The notes: generated by a model not told the origin, from the sequence alone. A DNA stretch of 64,000 nt from Carnegiea gigantea (GCA_029747015.1 JAKOGI010000563.1:455222-519221); one strand, 5' to 3'. Shown: positions 22,091 to 36,384, counted from the first letter of the stretch. Made by a program: numbers and translations.

Positions 22091-23112
22091 GTGACAGACA
22101 TGAAGAAGGGAAGTTAGTCACTAAGGAAATTTTGGAAAATAATGTACAAATTAGATAATATCATAAATCCAAAGACTAAGCTAACAATGATAACGACCAA
22201 AAAAAAAAAAAATTGAAACTCCAACTCCTATGCCAAAAATTCAAAGGATGAAATCAAATTCCCATGAGATAAAAATTGTCAGGTCTTGGATATCTAGCTT
22301 ATCCAATTCCTCGAACATCAATAAGAAGAATGTAATAAAAATCGATGAGAATGGAAAAATTACCATTAAACCCCAATTATTAAGAAGCATGAGTGCAAGA
22401 TCAGACTGTGGATAAGGATCTTTAACAACTACGGAAGAGCTTAAAGAAAATAATACAATTACTATGGTCAGTGACATGAATAGAATGAGTTTTAAACTTG
22501 CAAGGCATAATGCAGATCAAAGTATGAGTTTAGATGGAAAAGCCAATGGGTACAAAACAAGGACTGTTAATGAGCTAATCTATAAGGATAAATTAGTCAA
22601 AAATATGACTTTAAAAATACATTAGGAAACCACTAATAATAATCCTAATAGCATTTATATCCTAATAAATGTATTTTTGGAAGAATACAACATATATGAA
22701 TTGTGTTCTTTTATCGATAGTAGTTGTTATGTCTATTTTGGAAAAAGATTGCTATTCCCAAAATTCATACGGAAAAAAAGCAAAGAATCCTTTACAAGTA
22801 AGAATAGTTAATAATAGCACAATCGGCCATAAGGAAGCCATAGAGGGATTATCCATAGAAATTGGTGGAGACCAATGCAATATACCCGCTCCATAAGTTA
22901 CTGATCAACCCTCCCATGATATGATTATTGTAAATAATTTTCAAAGGCTATATTCTCCATGCACACAGACCTTAAGCGAAATCATAGTCACAAAAAATGG
23001 CCACTTTGTTCCAATTGATAAATTAAATAAACATACCTTTATTAGAAAATTGAGTTTACACGCAACCAGTCAGCAGGTAATCCCCTCACAACAAGAAGTA
23101 GCAGATTATTGA
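22091..23112 (+). pseudogene. Linker and aspartic protease (A2)
   Basis: A long A-run (about 22,200-22,212) disrupts the linker. The protease active site reads FIDSSCYVYFGK (around 22,710-22,750): Gly of D-S-G is Ser, as in A3. The downstream part, open at 22,921-23,112, contains PCTQTLSEIIVTKNGHFVPI. The 38-nt deletion shared by all A copies is at about 23,100. Confidence 0.65.
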
Positions 23113-24690
23113 ACAACAAGAATAATTATGCAAAGAACTCTAATATGATAAACCCTCTTAAATTTTGAGATAAAGATAAGACATGTACAAAAATTACTTT
23201 TTAAAATCTCAACACTATTATTCGAGTTAAACAATGTGTATACACATCATGATATCCACAAATTTGATGAGCAAATCAAAGAATTTTTGGATAAAGGATT
23301 AATCAGAAATAGTAAGAGTCCTTACATTAGTCCTGCTTTCATGGTGAGAAATCATACAGAAGAAAAAAGAGAACAATTTAGAATGGTTATCAATTATAAA
23401 AAGGTCAATGATAGTACTATCTTCATAGCTATTATACTCCAAACAAAACAATTCTTTTCAATAAAATTTAAGGAGCCTCTTCATGCTTAAAAATGGACTG
23501 TAAAATCGAATACTGGAAAGTAACAACGGATGAGGAAAGCATTCGTTTGACTACTTTTAATGCCCTGCATGGGAATTATGAGTGGATAGTAATGCCATTT
23601 GGTATTAAAAATGCACCTTAAATATTCAAAGAAGAATGGATATTATATCTTCAAAGATCTTAATCACTGTTACCTAGTTTACATTGATGATATTCTTATC
23701 TTTTTCATGACCATAGAATAACACTAAGACGAAGTTTTAGCTGTCATTCTTATCTTTTTCAAGACCATAGAACAACACTAAGACGAAGTTCTAGCTGTCA
23801 CCCAAAGATGTATTGATCATGGTATCATTCTTAATGAGAACGAGTACATTTATGCTGAACAAGAAATCGAGTTTTTAGGTTTAGAAATAAAAGCTGAACA
23901 AATTATCTTACAAAAGCATATTTTAGAAAAAAATATAAAATTTCCCTAAGAAGATTAAAGATAAGATACAATTAGAAAGATTTCTTGGATGCCTTACCTA
24001 TGCTTTAGATTTCATTAAAGACTTAGCTAAATTGAGAAAAATCATTATAGTAGAAATTCGAGAAAAAAGTAAGTTGAACGTGAACTCCTAGTGATTCAAA
24101 GATTGTTTAAAATTTCGAAAAGATGCATAAATATCTTCTTGTTATTAATTTGCCTAATGAAGGAGATAATTTAATTCTTAAGGCAAATGCCAGCAATGAG
24201 CACTGGAGTGTAGTCCTCAAAATCAAAGAAGGGGAGAAACTCTGCAAAATACGGAAGTGCAAGTTTTAATAAAGTAGATCATCCCATGATGGAAAAAGAA
24301 ATCCTTGCAGTCATAAGGAGAATTGAAAAGTTCTTAATCTTTTTAGCCCCAAAACTTTTTCTTACTCAAATTGATTGCAAAGGAATACTTGGTTTTGTGA
24401 AAAAGAATTTATCAAATATGCAAGTGCAAGGGCGAATCCTATATTAGCAATTATGACTTAACTAATTTTCCTTCCCTATTATAACATATGTAAGGATCGA
24501 AGAATTCTTTGACAGATAGTTTGACATATGAACTTGCGAATGGTGATCATCATCGAAACTCCTACCCAAAAAGGAGAAATTCAAAATAAAATGCCATCAC
24601 TGCTAGAATGAGTTTTTATTTCTAGAAGAGTTGATATAAAAAGTAGATCACTCTTTGGTTGACTATCTTCTTACTATTTGATAATATAAT
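23113..24690 (+). pseudogene. Reverse transcriptase-RNase H (A2)
   Basis: An open stretch at 23,236-23,490 covers the N-terminal part. The shared TAA is at 23,619-23,621 and the catalytic box reads VYIDDILIFF. A 54-bp tandem duplication (23,692-23,799) repeats the stretch just after the catalytic Asp pair and is unique to this copy. In RNase H the first catalytic Asp codon is AAT, as in A1 and A3. The copy ends at the A/B junction near 24,690. Confidence 0.72.
23692..23799 (+). repeat. 54-bp tandem duplication inside reverse transcriptase
   Basis: ATTCTTATCTTTTTCA starts at 23,692 and again at 23,746; both 54-bp copies end in CTGTC. Neither unit 1 nor the third copy has it, so it arose after the copies separated. 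Its length is a multiple of three. Confidence 0.85.
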
Positions 24691-25470
24691 GAAGATTGAT
24701 GAGGAAGGCAAAATCACCATTAAACCTCAATTATTAAGAAGTATGAGTAAGAATCTTCATCAGCCAAAGAAGACCTTAAAGAAGATGATGCAATTAACAT
24801 GACCAGTGAAATGAGTAGAATGAGCTTTGAAGTTACAAGACCCAGTATAGATTGAATTATGAGTCTTAAAACAAGAATAGTTAGTGAACCAATTTATGAG
24901 GATGAATTAGTCAAAAACACGATGATGGAAATATGCTATGAAGCTACCAGTACAAACCCTAATAGCATTTTTATCCCATCAAAGGTATGTTTAGAAGGAT
25001 ATAACAAATATGAACTATGCGCTTATATAAATAGTGGTTGTTCTGTATGCTTTGGAAAAAGATCATTATTTCCTGAGTTGATGTGGAAAAGAGTTGAAAA
25101 CCCTTTACAAGTAAGGATAGCTGGTAATAGTGTTATCAGCCACAATGAGGCCATAGAAGGGTTATCCATAGAATTAGGAGGAGTTCAATGCGTTATATCA
25201 GTTCTATGAACTACTGATCGAGCCTCTCATGATATGATTATTGAAAATAATTTTCAAAGATTATATTCTCCATGCACCCAGACCATAAATAAGATAATAT
25301 TCACAATTAATGGTCGCTCAGTCCTTATTGAAAAATTAATTATCAGAATATTGAATTTACGCGCAGCCATGTGGTGAGAACGTAATACCAGTACAAAGAG
25401 AGGTAGCATTAACAATTTCATTTAGAGTTATTTGTTAAAGAGCAGATTGTTGAATAATAAGAAAAATTAT
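24690..25470 (+). pseudogene. Aspartic protease region (B2)
   Basis: An open frame at 24,859-25,209 carries AYINSGCSVCFGK: the catalytic Asp is Asn (AAT at 25,030-25,032), a G-to-A change that would kill the enzyme. The frame ends at TGA after ISVL, where B1 has TGG. The second half follows to about 25,370. The region is otherwise the most open protease copy. Confidence 0.72.
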
Positions 25471-26839
25471 ACAAAGAACTCTACTCTGACAATCCTCTAA
25501 AATTTTGAGATAAAGATAAAATATTTGCTAAAATCACCTTATTAAATCCCAACACTATTATCCGGGCAGGAGAAAAATTTGATAAACAAACTACCGAATT
25601 TCTGGATAAGGGATTGACTAGGAATAGCAAGAGTCCTCACACCAGTCCTACTTTCATGGTAAGGAATCACGCTGAAGAAAAAATTTAAAAAGCTAGAATG
25701 GTAATTAATTACAAAAAACTTAATGATAATACTGTCTTTGATTGTTATTCTATTCCAAATAAAACTGTCCTTTTCAATAGAATGCAAGGAGCCTCTTGCT
25801 TCTTGAAAATGGATTGTAAAAGTGGTTATTGGCAGATAAAAATGGATGCGGAAAGTATTCCTTTAACTGCATTTAGTGCCTCACAAGGACATTATGAGTG
25901 GATAGTAATGCCATTTGGTCTTAAAAATGCACCTCAAATATTTCAAAGAAGAATGGATAACATCTTCAGAGATCTTAATCACTGTTGTTTAGTTTATATT
26001 GATGATATTCTTGTCTTTTCCAAAACTATAGAAAAACACAAAGATGATGTCTTATCTGTCACATAAAGATGCACTGTTCATGGTATTATACTTGGAAAGA
26101 ACAAATGCATTTATGCTGAACAAGAAATTAAGTTCTTAGGCTTAGATATAAAAGTTGGACAAATCATGTTACAAAAGCATATTCTAGAAAAGATAGAAAA
26201 TTTTCCTGAAAAGATCAAAGATAGGAAGCAAATAGAAAGGTTTCTTGGATGCCTTACCTATGCTTCATATTTCATTAAAGACTTTGCCAAATTAAGAAAG
26301 CCATTGCAGCAGAAACTCAATAAAGACGTAAGTTGGACATGGACCACTAATGATACAAATATTGTTTAAAACTTCAAAAAAATGTGTAAAAATTTTCCTA
26401 TTCTTAATTTGCCTAATGAATGAGATGATTTAGTTCTTGAGATAGATGTCAGCAATAAACACTGAAGTGCGGTACTCAAAATTAAAAAAGGCAAAAAACT
26501 TTGTCAATATTGCAGTGAAAGCTTTAATCAGGCCGAATGTAACTATCTCACAATGAAAAAAGAAATTCTTGCAATCATAAGGAAAATTGAGAAGTTCTTA
26601 ATCTTTTTAGCCCCAAAATTTTTTCTTGTTCGAACTAATTGCAAAGGAAAACTTGGTTTTATGAAAAAGAATTTATCAAATATGCAAGCGCAAAGGCGAC
26701 TCATGCATTGGCAATTATGACTTGACCAGTTTTCCTTCTCTATTGAACATATATAGGGATCGAAGAACTCCCTGGCAAATAGTCTAACTCAAGAACTCGC
26801 CAATGGTAATCATCAAAGTCGACCTCCTGGCAGAAAGGA
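25471..26839 (+). pseudogene. Reverse transcriptase-RNase H (B2), best-preserved polymerase core
   Basis: The frame at 25,698-26,066 reads without a break through RMVINYKKLND-like sequence, KMDCKSGYWQIKMD (near 25,810), the PFGLKNAPQIFQRRMD fingers/palm segment and VYIDDILVFS (25,992-26,021). It ends at TAA 26,064-26,066 where B1 has CAA. The connection domain is open at 26,166-26,369. Upstream, the N-terminal part carries a deletion near 25,565 that removes the usual YTHQDIQEF start. RNase H has Trp-to-TGA and Ala-to-Val changes near its first Asp. It is not functional. Confidence 0.8.
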
Positions 26840-27893
26840 GGAAATCCTTAAAGAAATGTCATTCCTACTACTGCGGGTTACGCCCTCTAGTAAAGTCCTT
26901 ATCGATAATCTAGAGTTCCATACAAAAAGTAGATCATATTTTGATCTGCTATCTACTGTCTACCTAATAGTCCAAAGACTTTTCCTTCTAGAATTACAAA
27001 TTAATTACCTTCAGTGTCCTTATGATATCCAAGAAAAAATAAGTTCTCATGTTCAAAAAAAATAGTTTAATGAGTGGTATGCAACTTGCATTGACTTTTA
27101 TCATCATTATTCTTATGATATTTCAAAGTCTTGCAGTGCAAAGATCTATTTTCCTGGCATATCTGGAGTTGGTGGTATTTGTTTCCCAACAAATTCATTA
27201 TCTCCAAATGATCCTGTTGTTAAAGCCTGGAAATACGGAATGGTACTTTACTGCACAGAAATCTCAAATCAAATATTCTTATTTTTCTCATCCTTAACTA
27301 AATTTCACCAGTGTATGTTCAAAAGGATCCATTGGATTCTTACCTCTACTAAGGGACCAACAAAAATTTCAGTTCGCAGATGCCTAACTTTAGATGTTTA
27401 GAGCGCTCTAATTGAATATGAAAATGAAAAAGCCAAACCAGCCCATTATCTTTTTCAGATAATTAATTACAACGACCTCGATGATCAACGATAAAATTGG
27501 ATTTAGGGAAATCCAGCACATCTAGTTACTGATCTTACTTTATCAAGAGCCATTGGATTTTTCAACATTTATCATCAATGTTGGGCATTAATCGAATTAG
27601 GAAAAACATTAATGAATTGTGGAAACACTACTTTCGTATATGACAATAAATTTAAAGACTACGTGAAGGTGGAATTAGCAGTATCAGAAGATATCTTTAC
27701 TTATCTCTTTGATATTGGAGTTGAAAAATTCTTATCAGAAAAAGGAAAAAAAAATATCTCCTTCAATTATTCGAAGAATGGGATCCAAAGCATCTTAAGC
27801 AAAATGATGAAGATTTTGATGATTAACTAGATAATGATGGTCTTGAAGATTTAATTGGAGGTGAAGGAATGCAGAATCTCAATAATGATAACT
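26840..27893 (+). pseudogene. 3' ORF, function unknown (B2)
   Basis: This is the counterpart of 6,683-7,774, in pieces at 26,856-27,065, about 27,060-27,600 and 27,612-27,893. The acidic C-terminal part is shifted by an extended A-run near 27,748. Conservation of the block in two units and in the C copy argues that it was a viral gene; its role is not visible from motifs. Confidence 0.5.
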
Positions 27894-27977
27894 AGTCTTG
27901 TCATCACTAAAAGTTCTGAAAAGCGGCTGCCCTATTATTGTACTATTTTTACAAGCGTCTAGTCTACAAAATAAATT

Positions 27978-28076
27978 GTGTATTATAGCCGTAAGTGTGT
28001 ACTGTAGTTATGTGAAAAATCTTTATGTACTGTAGCTATTAAGGCATCCTATGTACCCACATCCCCTCTATAAATA
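27978..28076 (+). promoter_or_regulatory. Caulimovirid pregenomic RNA promoter (B2)
   Basis: TATAAATA at 28,069-28,076 lies in the same setting as in B1, with the same three upstream 13-bp TATAGCC/TGTAGYY-type motifs, one slightly changed (GTGTACTGTAGTT). Confidence 0.68.
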
Positions 28077-28224
28077 GAGAGATCGAGTGCTGAGAAGGGA
28101 CAATGTCATTTGAGCATTCTTGTGCACAAGAGAAGTTGAGATTCTCCATTTCTCTATGAGCAAGCATCTCTAATGATCTTACCTTAAGTCCCTCTTCAAG
28201 CTTTCGATTGTAATATAACCATTT

Positions 28225-28260
28225 TCAAGCTTTCAATAAAAGAAGTTTCCTAGTAGGAAA
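28225..28260 (+). terminator. Viral polyadenylation signal (B2)
   Basis: AATAAA at 28,235-28,240, about 135 nt after the predicted start near 28,100, in the same conserved context as 8,114. Confidence 0.63.
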
Positions 28261-28810
28261 CGTTATTCAATCAAACCTTATATCTTAAATATTATAGTTT
28301 CTTGATCAAAGTCTCACTATCTTTTAAAAATACTTAAAACTTGATTAGTGACTATGGTATGAGGTACGAAACGAAACATGTCTATGCTGTACTTGATCTC
28401 AGAAAGGTGTGGTTGAGATTAGCAATCTCTGTAAACCGGAAGTTAGAGGAACGCCGGAATCCAGCGCCAACTATATTCAGGTAGCAGTCAAAACTCTCTA
28501 ATTAAGCTTTAATTATTTTTGCTAAGCATGGTGGGCCTATAACCACATAAATTATAATATATAAGATATAAGTAGTAGATTGTGATAACTAGTACCAGTA
28601 AAATCATTATAAGAAGTTTAATAAGTCAAAACAAATTTATTTGCACGTTTTTCCTATTCCAGCAACTATTCTGTAAATTCTAAAAGTTCAAAGGTTAAAA
28701 TAATAGGAAAAATGGCCTAAAAGTCTTTTGTTCGATAACTTAGAAACCCCCAGCTTCATTTTCAAAAAGTCAGGGACCAAAAAATATTTAACCAAAAAGA
28801 TAAGATACCT
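28261..28810 (+). other. Viral leader remnant (B2)
   Basis: Counterpart of 8,141-8,690. It ends where the unidentified segment of unit 2 begins. Confidence 0.48.
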
Positions 28811-28819
28811 TGGGGTCAT

Positions 28820-31800
28820 TTATTATTTCTTTCCTAAGTTGTACAACAAACTACGAAAAACATGAAGCACCACATACTTCATTTCAGTTTGACATTAAAA
28901 ATTTTATTCCATTAAACACCATATTCAAGCTTAAAATCAACCGAATATATAATCTACCCAAAAAACGTATTCCATCCATAAATCCCTGGGACGTGCTTCC
29001 TGCATCAAAAATTCCTTTATTTTACCTTCCCTTTTGGATAAATACACTATAGCCAAGAGGAGGTGGCCAGATTCTTTTCATTGTACAGATCAATCAGACT
29101 AAATGATTAACCGTCTTCATTTTACTGCTTTCAAACTTATCAATGATACATCCAAAAAAGGAAAAAAAAGAACAAATGAGGCCCTCCCATTTGGAATTTT
29201 ATCCATTGGCACATTCTTGCATGAGATCTTCACAAATAAACACAGAAAATGGTAAAAAATGACCTTGGGCAATTTGCTTTAGGTCCATGAACTCTCAAAA
29301 AGCTGAATGTGCATGCAAGTCTCCCTGAGTACAAGGAATACATCACCATATGATTGGGCTGGGAAAAAATATACAAATATGAAAAACACGGAAGCAAAGG
29401 AAAAGTTCGGTGCTTGTCATTTAACCCACAGAAGAGTGATGAACTTCAACATCGTTGTCATCTATGGTCTGGTTCTCCAATATGGTTGATTGAAGTCTCT
29501 ATGCGCCTCCCCAAAGATGCCTGTACACCAAATGCCAAACAAGGGGTCCATTACTGTCAAAAATCAGCACTTCCAGCTCAAAATCATTCAGGAGAACTAA
29601 TTCTCTAGAGATATGAATACAGCCCTTTCTAGTTCCAACCTAACTTAGTCTATTCATGCTCAAACTCTTCATTTCACTTCAACCGTTAATGTTGGACTGT
29701 CTGGCACCCTATAATATCAGCATGGATACTTGAAGACCAGAAACGTGCAAGTTTCAGACAACATTTGCGCACACAATCACTAATCAGCATAGCAGAAAAT
29801 TTATGATAGGAGGTTCTATTGCCAACTCGCCAGCCAAAAGAAACACAGAGAAATGGTGTAGCGTGTCGAATTCTAGGTTGCTCCAGCCACAATCAGATCT
29901 TTCATATACATTCGAAAGATTTCTTGCAAGAAGACTTAAGGGTGCTCAGCAAGAGTTATGCTTCCACTTACTATCTCCAACTTAAAAAATCAATAACAAG
30001 GCCCGAAAAGAGGCAACCAGAGTAATTAGATATTACAACAAACTACCAATGCGGGTCTCGCTGACGTGGGGTCAAGAGTAATTAGAGATTACCTTCCACA
30101 AAAGCACAATAAACCAGGGAGTGTTTTTCCAGTTTTAGTTAGCACCTTTCATAAAAGACTACAAAATATTCTCTTTGCAGTCTGCACTCACACAAATTCC
30201 ACCTAATTTCTCACAAGAATTCATGTATTGCTGTATTTGATGCCTCTTAATCCTAAGGCCGTGCAGATTCATCAATTGATCAAAGAAGATCAATCCAAGG
30301 AGTGCAACTCCTTTGGATTAATCAAAGTCATTTTCTCAGGCGCCCAATAAATCTAAAACCCAGCAGCAGGGTTCAGGGTGTCTCGATCGTAAGCATCTTA
30401 ACACTCAAACAGAAAGACTACTTTTTTCTTTTAGTTCCCTCAAGAATTGCACTAAAACACTAGTAAAACATCTATACCATCCTAAGTCCCACACTGGTCG
30501 GAATAGGTGATTATGCGACTTGCAAGCACATAAATCTAGCACCAGGAATCCCCTTTGGACTTAATTCCATACATAGGGCCATTTGAAGGCTCCTCATCTG
30601 GATAGATTATGTGAAAAACATATGCTGCTCAGTCAATAAAAATCCGCATGAAAACTATTAGGTGTCGGTTTGATCAGCAGGGTATAAAAATGGTGATACT
30701 ATTCATGGCAACCAGTCAAAGAAATAGTCACATATGCATTATATCAAACCCAAAAACCCCTTGACAGCATCACTGCACTGCCAAATCAGAACTAACATAT
30801 AACTTTGTAATTGAGCATAAAAATCCACTTTTTCGGATGAACTCAAATTCAAGGGAATAGCATAGGCATACCCTTTGATTGATGGTTGAGAATGAGCATA
30901 ACCAAGATAACTGTAGCAAGGCACAAGAGACAAATAAGACATTGGACTCTCGGAATATATCACATCAAAACAAGAAACACACAAGAACTTCAGCTTTGTG
31001 AAGAATCAACAATTTTACATACGTGTTTTTTGAATAGTCACTAATTATAAGACATGATAGTTATAGAATAATAACAGAAGTTTGTCGATCTTCTTTCTGC
31101 AATTTATCTTTACTTTCCATCTAATAATTGGGCCAACAACCGAGGTCAGTGGACAACTATTTTGCAGCCAAGCGTAGAGAATTCCACCTTGGAGTGGAGG
31201 GAGCCTTGTAGAAACCAAATCTGGTAGGTGCAAGGTTTGGTTTTCAAATTATTATGCAAGCTTGAGGATGTGCACCCCTTGCTTGAGGCTGGATGGAGTT
31301 TCACCTAAGTAAATGCTTCCCATTTTCCGCTCTTAAGGCTAAACTTGAGAAGGGGAAAATGTACATCTACATTTGAAACCATTTCAGGATAATAAAATAA
31401 TAAGTATGCGAGATGACAGAAGTAGAATAGAGCATGGTGAAGGTTAGTACAACAACAGCAGTTTGAAATTTAGGTGCGCAATGGACAAGGGATGATATAG
31501 TGATGAAATAGTTCTTGTATCAGTTGGTAGAAATTAGAATCTAGCCTCTGAAATCACATCAATGGCCAATCCACTGCATGATTATTTTTATTCACTGTTT
31601 TTATTATTTCACAAACCTGTCCAAAGCTCACTGGTGTATCTGAGCTTGACTCGGCTCATTTGTATCACAAGCTAGAATTTTTTCCTTTTTTCCAGGCAAG
31701 ACATAGGTGTATCCCACAAAACCATCTCACAAACCCTCAGAAATCAATTTGGTTCATTTCCGCATGCCGTTACTTCAGCTATAACTGAATATCTGAAACT

Positions 31801-34800
31801 ATAGGAACTCTATAACTGCAAGTATAAACAAGCAAGGGATAATCGATGTTACCTCTTGCAAAAATCAGTCACATGTCGAGATACATTGTGGAAAATAAAC
31901 CACATTAGGACGATGATCAGAGTATCTGTTCAGGCTAAGGATCACATGGGCACAATGCACAAATCTATAGACGAGAACTTAGCTGACAGTCGTTTTCTTA
32001 AGCTAAGAGACTGATTACAAATTAGCATCAGGAATGGTTCGATACATCAGCAATGCAAGAGGATAGTGAGATAAATAAAATCCTGAATGCAAATGCTCTA
32101 ACAATATAACATAAGCCATCCATTGCAAAAGATAAAGACATGAAACTGGGGACAAAATAGAGATTATACACTGTGAAAAAGAAGGATGTACACCCCTTGC
32201 ACTCCTAAATAGGAATAGTTAAATACATTATGAAAAATAGATATTATGCATGAAGACAAGCATGTATAGAATTCAGGCATAACTTTGGAAAAGATTGGCA
32301 TGAATCTATCCTCACTGACCCACTTCCATGATATTTTTTCCATCAAAGCCTAGAAAATGAAAATCCAGATATGAAGCTCCTCCCAGGCTAACCCATATCT
32401 CATAACAGACAGCATGCAACAACCATCTTTATTGCATTGTATATCATAGTGCAGCACAAAGATAAACAGCCCTTTTTGCTTCCTCAGCGACATTACCGAT
32501 CATGCCAACTGGTAGAAGGACTTGTAAGCTTTTTTGTCCACCAAGGACTCAATGCTGATAAGCCTCAACAAACACGCTAAATTAGCATAGGCAATCGATC
32601 AAAGCAAATGTACTCAAGCACTATGATACTAGAACATTATGCTGGTTACAACACCAAATCACAGAGCAGAAATCAAGTACAAAAGTAAAATTATACATTT
32701 TTGTATAATTCACAGTCCTTGCTTGATTTAGAGCTGCTCTCCAGCTAATAGGGACCTCTTTGGCTCTTTGGTAAATATTAGAAGGTCATTTAAATCATCG
32801 TTTCCATTTTAGTTGGGAGGATTTGGTTGTCAACACACCTCTGAAATACTGCTAAAAGTTTGATAGAAGGATTGGCATAAGACAGCATAATGCAGGAGAA
32901 AATATCAACATAAGAAACAAAGGCATTAGTAGAGCTGGTGAAATTTTCTAGCATCACATAAGACAACAAATGGAATTCCAATTGTATATGCAAACCGCAC
33001 ACCAAAAAATTAATAATAAAATAAAATAACTGCTAGCAGATGGGAAAGTAAGAATGGACAAATAGAAAAACAAATGAGTCAACAAAAAAAATACACTCAA
33101 TAGGCATAAGGATACTAAAAAGGTAGCGCTCCCACCAATCTAGCATATAGAGTCCAAAAGTGACATTGTATAGGTAGATTTTGCGTTGCAACCAGTTCAT
33201 ACTCTCTCACTGATTTACCCTGCAGAAGCTTAAATGATTAACAAGGACTAGTCTGTGGGTTGTAGAAATACATTGCTATCTGGCATAGGTAGTAATCAAG
33301 CCAATATTCCTATCATGAAACAAATGCTAGAGCTTATAGCCATACTGGGCAATGCATAATCCATCAAATGTCATCCATTTTTACTGTATTCCAAGGAGGA
33401 TTCAATTTAAATTCATTTACAACTTGAAAACACAAGATTGAAAACAAAATAATAAGGCAATACAAAGACCAGTTGGCTAATGCCAAAGACAAGCAGGATG
33501 GCTATATGCATCAGGATTTACCCCAGGATGTTGGTTATACAAATATCCAACAAATTTTGATCGGCTGCACTCTCACAAATGTCATCACATCTTATGTTGA
33601 GTTCTTTTGATGGCTATTAAGCATTTGCAGAGGGCCTTGCCAGGATCACTAATTGTTGAATGCATGATTGATTAACACACATCAGCAAAAGTAAATAAGC
33701 AAGTAAATGGCTAACTAGGTAAAAATCAACATTGCAATGACTTCATATTGGGTAATTTAATCATATTAATTAGTTGGCTCAATTTTCAAATCGTTCCACA
33801 TTTAGAATACAAAGAATCCATCTAGATCAAAGGGAAAACCCGTCACCCCCAGCTTTGTTTCTTCATTTACACATCCAAGTAACTGAAACAGTTCTCCCAT
33901 GGTAATGGAAACGAGTTCCTCCAAAAGAATGGCTAAGTATGTCTTTACGCCACCAGGACTAAACCTCAATAGGATATAATGTGATGTTTAGTTGAATATA
34001 ATGAAATCGTGTAATTATGATTACAGGGTATTCATTATTTGCAATATTCTCTTACAACCAAATAAGAAAATGAAAACATAATTACAAATTCATTTACATT
34101 ATAAGGTCGTTTACATCCAACGTACGGAACAAAAATCGTTGTCTTGGGAAGGAGCGCAGCCTCCTAAGTTTGAGGAAGTTTTTTCTCCAAAAGAAGTATC
34201 TTCCTCCCAAATAAACAGAGCCATGAAGTTCATGTTGAGCTCCCAGAATAAATTTGTGAGTTTTTGAAGAACGCATGCAATATAAGTACCTGGTCTTTGA
34301 AGTCTCTCTTCTTTATAATGAAAAATATTCGTTGGCAGACTGAAGCAGCAGAGATTGCCTCACTTCTTCTCAAAATTAATGTGTAATTTCACGATTAGTG
34401 CGAGTGTAGGAAACTTTATTGAATTTTCTGATTTAATAGGTATTTCTAAGATCTTTAGCTCTCTCTTTTTTTTAAGAAAAAAATTATCGACATACGCCAA
34501 ATTACTTAAATCAATTCTAGTGCGGTTTGTTTCTATTCCTTCTTTGGATAATGGTAACGCTCATTTTATAAACGTTATAATAGGATATTGATGTAACTGG
34601 CTTTGTTTTTATTAACATTGACGTCATCGTCATTACCGTTCGAATTATCATTATAACCTCGTTAATATCGTGATTGTCACACTTGTTAGTATTAACATCA
34701 TTACTATCATTTATTATTATTAGAATTGTGGTTATTTTACTCATGATTAATATTATTAGTGTTATTAATATAATTGTTATTATTATTTTTTTTCTCTTTG

Positions 34801-36380
34801 ATACTCTCACCGCTGTTACCGTCATTACGATTTAAACTATTTGATTACGACACGGCTTAAGGGTGACGTCATGGGCTTGGTTTCGGGTTCAAATCGAGTC
34901 CCAAATCATAGAAATATTCATTAGTAGAAATAAACTATATAAACATATTACGTTAATAAATTTTATGCTCCCAAAACTACTTATCCCCTCCTTCCTTCCT
35001 TCTCACTTTTAGTCTCAAACCATCCTTAATTTTAGTTATAACAACACTTTTTTAACCTCCTAGTCATATAATCTAACTCACTCCACACTTAGCTTAAAAT
35101 TTTAAAACATGCAAAGTTGTTATATTTCCCTCCGTTCTCTTCTCCACTATCCTCAATTGGCAATTAACTCATGACATACACTTATACTACAACGTCAAAC
35201 ACATACAAACACCTCTTTATTTTCATTCAATTATAATTAAAATTTATCCAAAATCATTAAATCAACACAACTTGCGTTTCCATCCAAACATCCAATCCCT
35301 AAACCATCAAGCTCGTGGCAACAACAACCCACACAACCAACACCTATGTATCTCACTATTTCCATTCAATATTCATTAAAAACCATTTAAACACCATTAA
35401 ATCGGCATAACAAACTTGAATTCACCTCCAAACTCCAACCAACACACACCGTGTTCACCTTCAACCTCAAGCATTTCGACACAAACAAAACCAAGGAAAT
35501 TACAAATTAATACTCCCCAAAGCTAAATATATCATTTACTACAAAAATTCAACCATAAAATAATCAAAACTAAATTTATGAGGAGTTAGGGTTTCACCTT
35601 CTTACACTCAATTAGGACAAAACAAGAAGAAGTAGATGGTGATGCCGGTGGGTGGTGGTTGGCGGAGTTCAGCCTAGTCAACAACCAGCGAAACGGGCGG
35701 CTTTGAAGGTGTGGCTGGAGACGCTAGGGACAGACCCGAGACAGGGAAGGGGGTCTAGTTTCGGGAAGACACAAAGGGTGGGGGGGCTGGGCATTTCGTG
35801 AATGGGGGATTGCATTAGTAGATTGAATTTGTTTATTTTAAGCTTCATTTTATTTATTTTTCCTTTTTTTTTCTTTTATAAATCACAGCCTAATGCTCAC
35901 TAGATTTTACTGACATCATTTATATTTATAATCTTCTTTCCTTTTTTTTTTCTAATATATATGTATATTCATTTTTGGGCTGATTTCTTGGTTAAAATGG
36001 GTTGATTAAATTTTTCACCATTTTGGTGCACATTTTGGAAGAAGGGATTTTCATTTTCAATTATTAATGCTTGCACTCTTTTATATGTATTTCTTAGCTT
36101 ATTATTATTGTTATCATTTTCCAAAATTCGCCATTTAATAATTAGACTAATTTTTATTTAGTTGTCGTTCAAGTATTTATTAGCATTTGAATGAGTTATT
36201 CAGGAGTGTAACAAAATACATTATGAGGCCACTCTACCGATTCAACCTGCAATTGCATAAATAGACATACATATATAAAATACCAAATTGAAATATGGTG
36301 TCTAATTTAATTAAATTGTAATTAAGATAATTTAAGGTAATTAGCATGATTTTAGATTCGGGTTGTTGCACAGACAAACA
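28820..36380. other. Unidentified ~7.5-kb segment (unit 2)
   Basis: Near-identical counterpart of 8,700-16,200, in the same order and orientation. Differences include a 104-bp block at 33,966-34,069 absent from unit 1, an extra stretch around 31,161-31,217, and a different junction near 35,990-36,040, where unit 1 has about 140 bp of other sequence. The same short minus-strand frame (34,094-34,276) is kept with several substitutions. No gene is identified. Confidence 0.4.
33966..34069. mobile_element. 104-bp MITE-like block present only in unit 2
   Basis: Unit 1 joins the flanks directly (around 13,766). The block is AT-rich and its ends are loosely inverted: GTTTAGTTGAATATAATG near the left end and, on the other strand, ATTTGGTTGTAAGAGAAT near the right end. 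No clean target-site duplication is seen. Either it inserted in unit 2 or it was deleted from unit 1. Confidence 0.45.
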
Positions 36381-36384
36381 AGAA

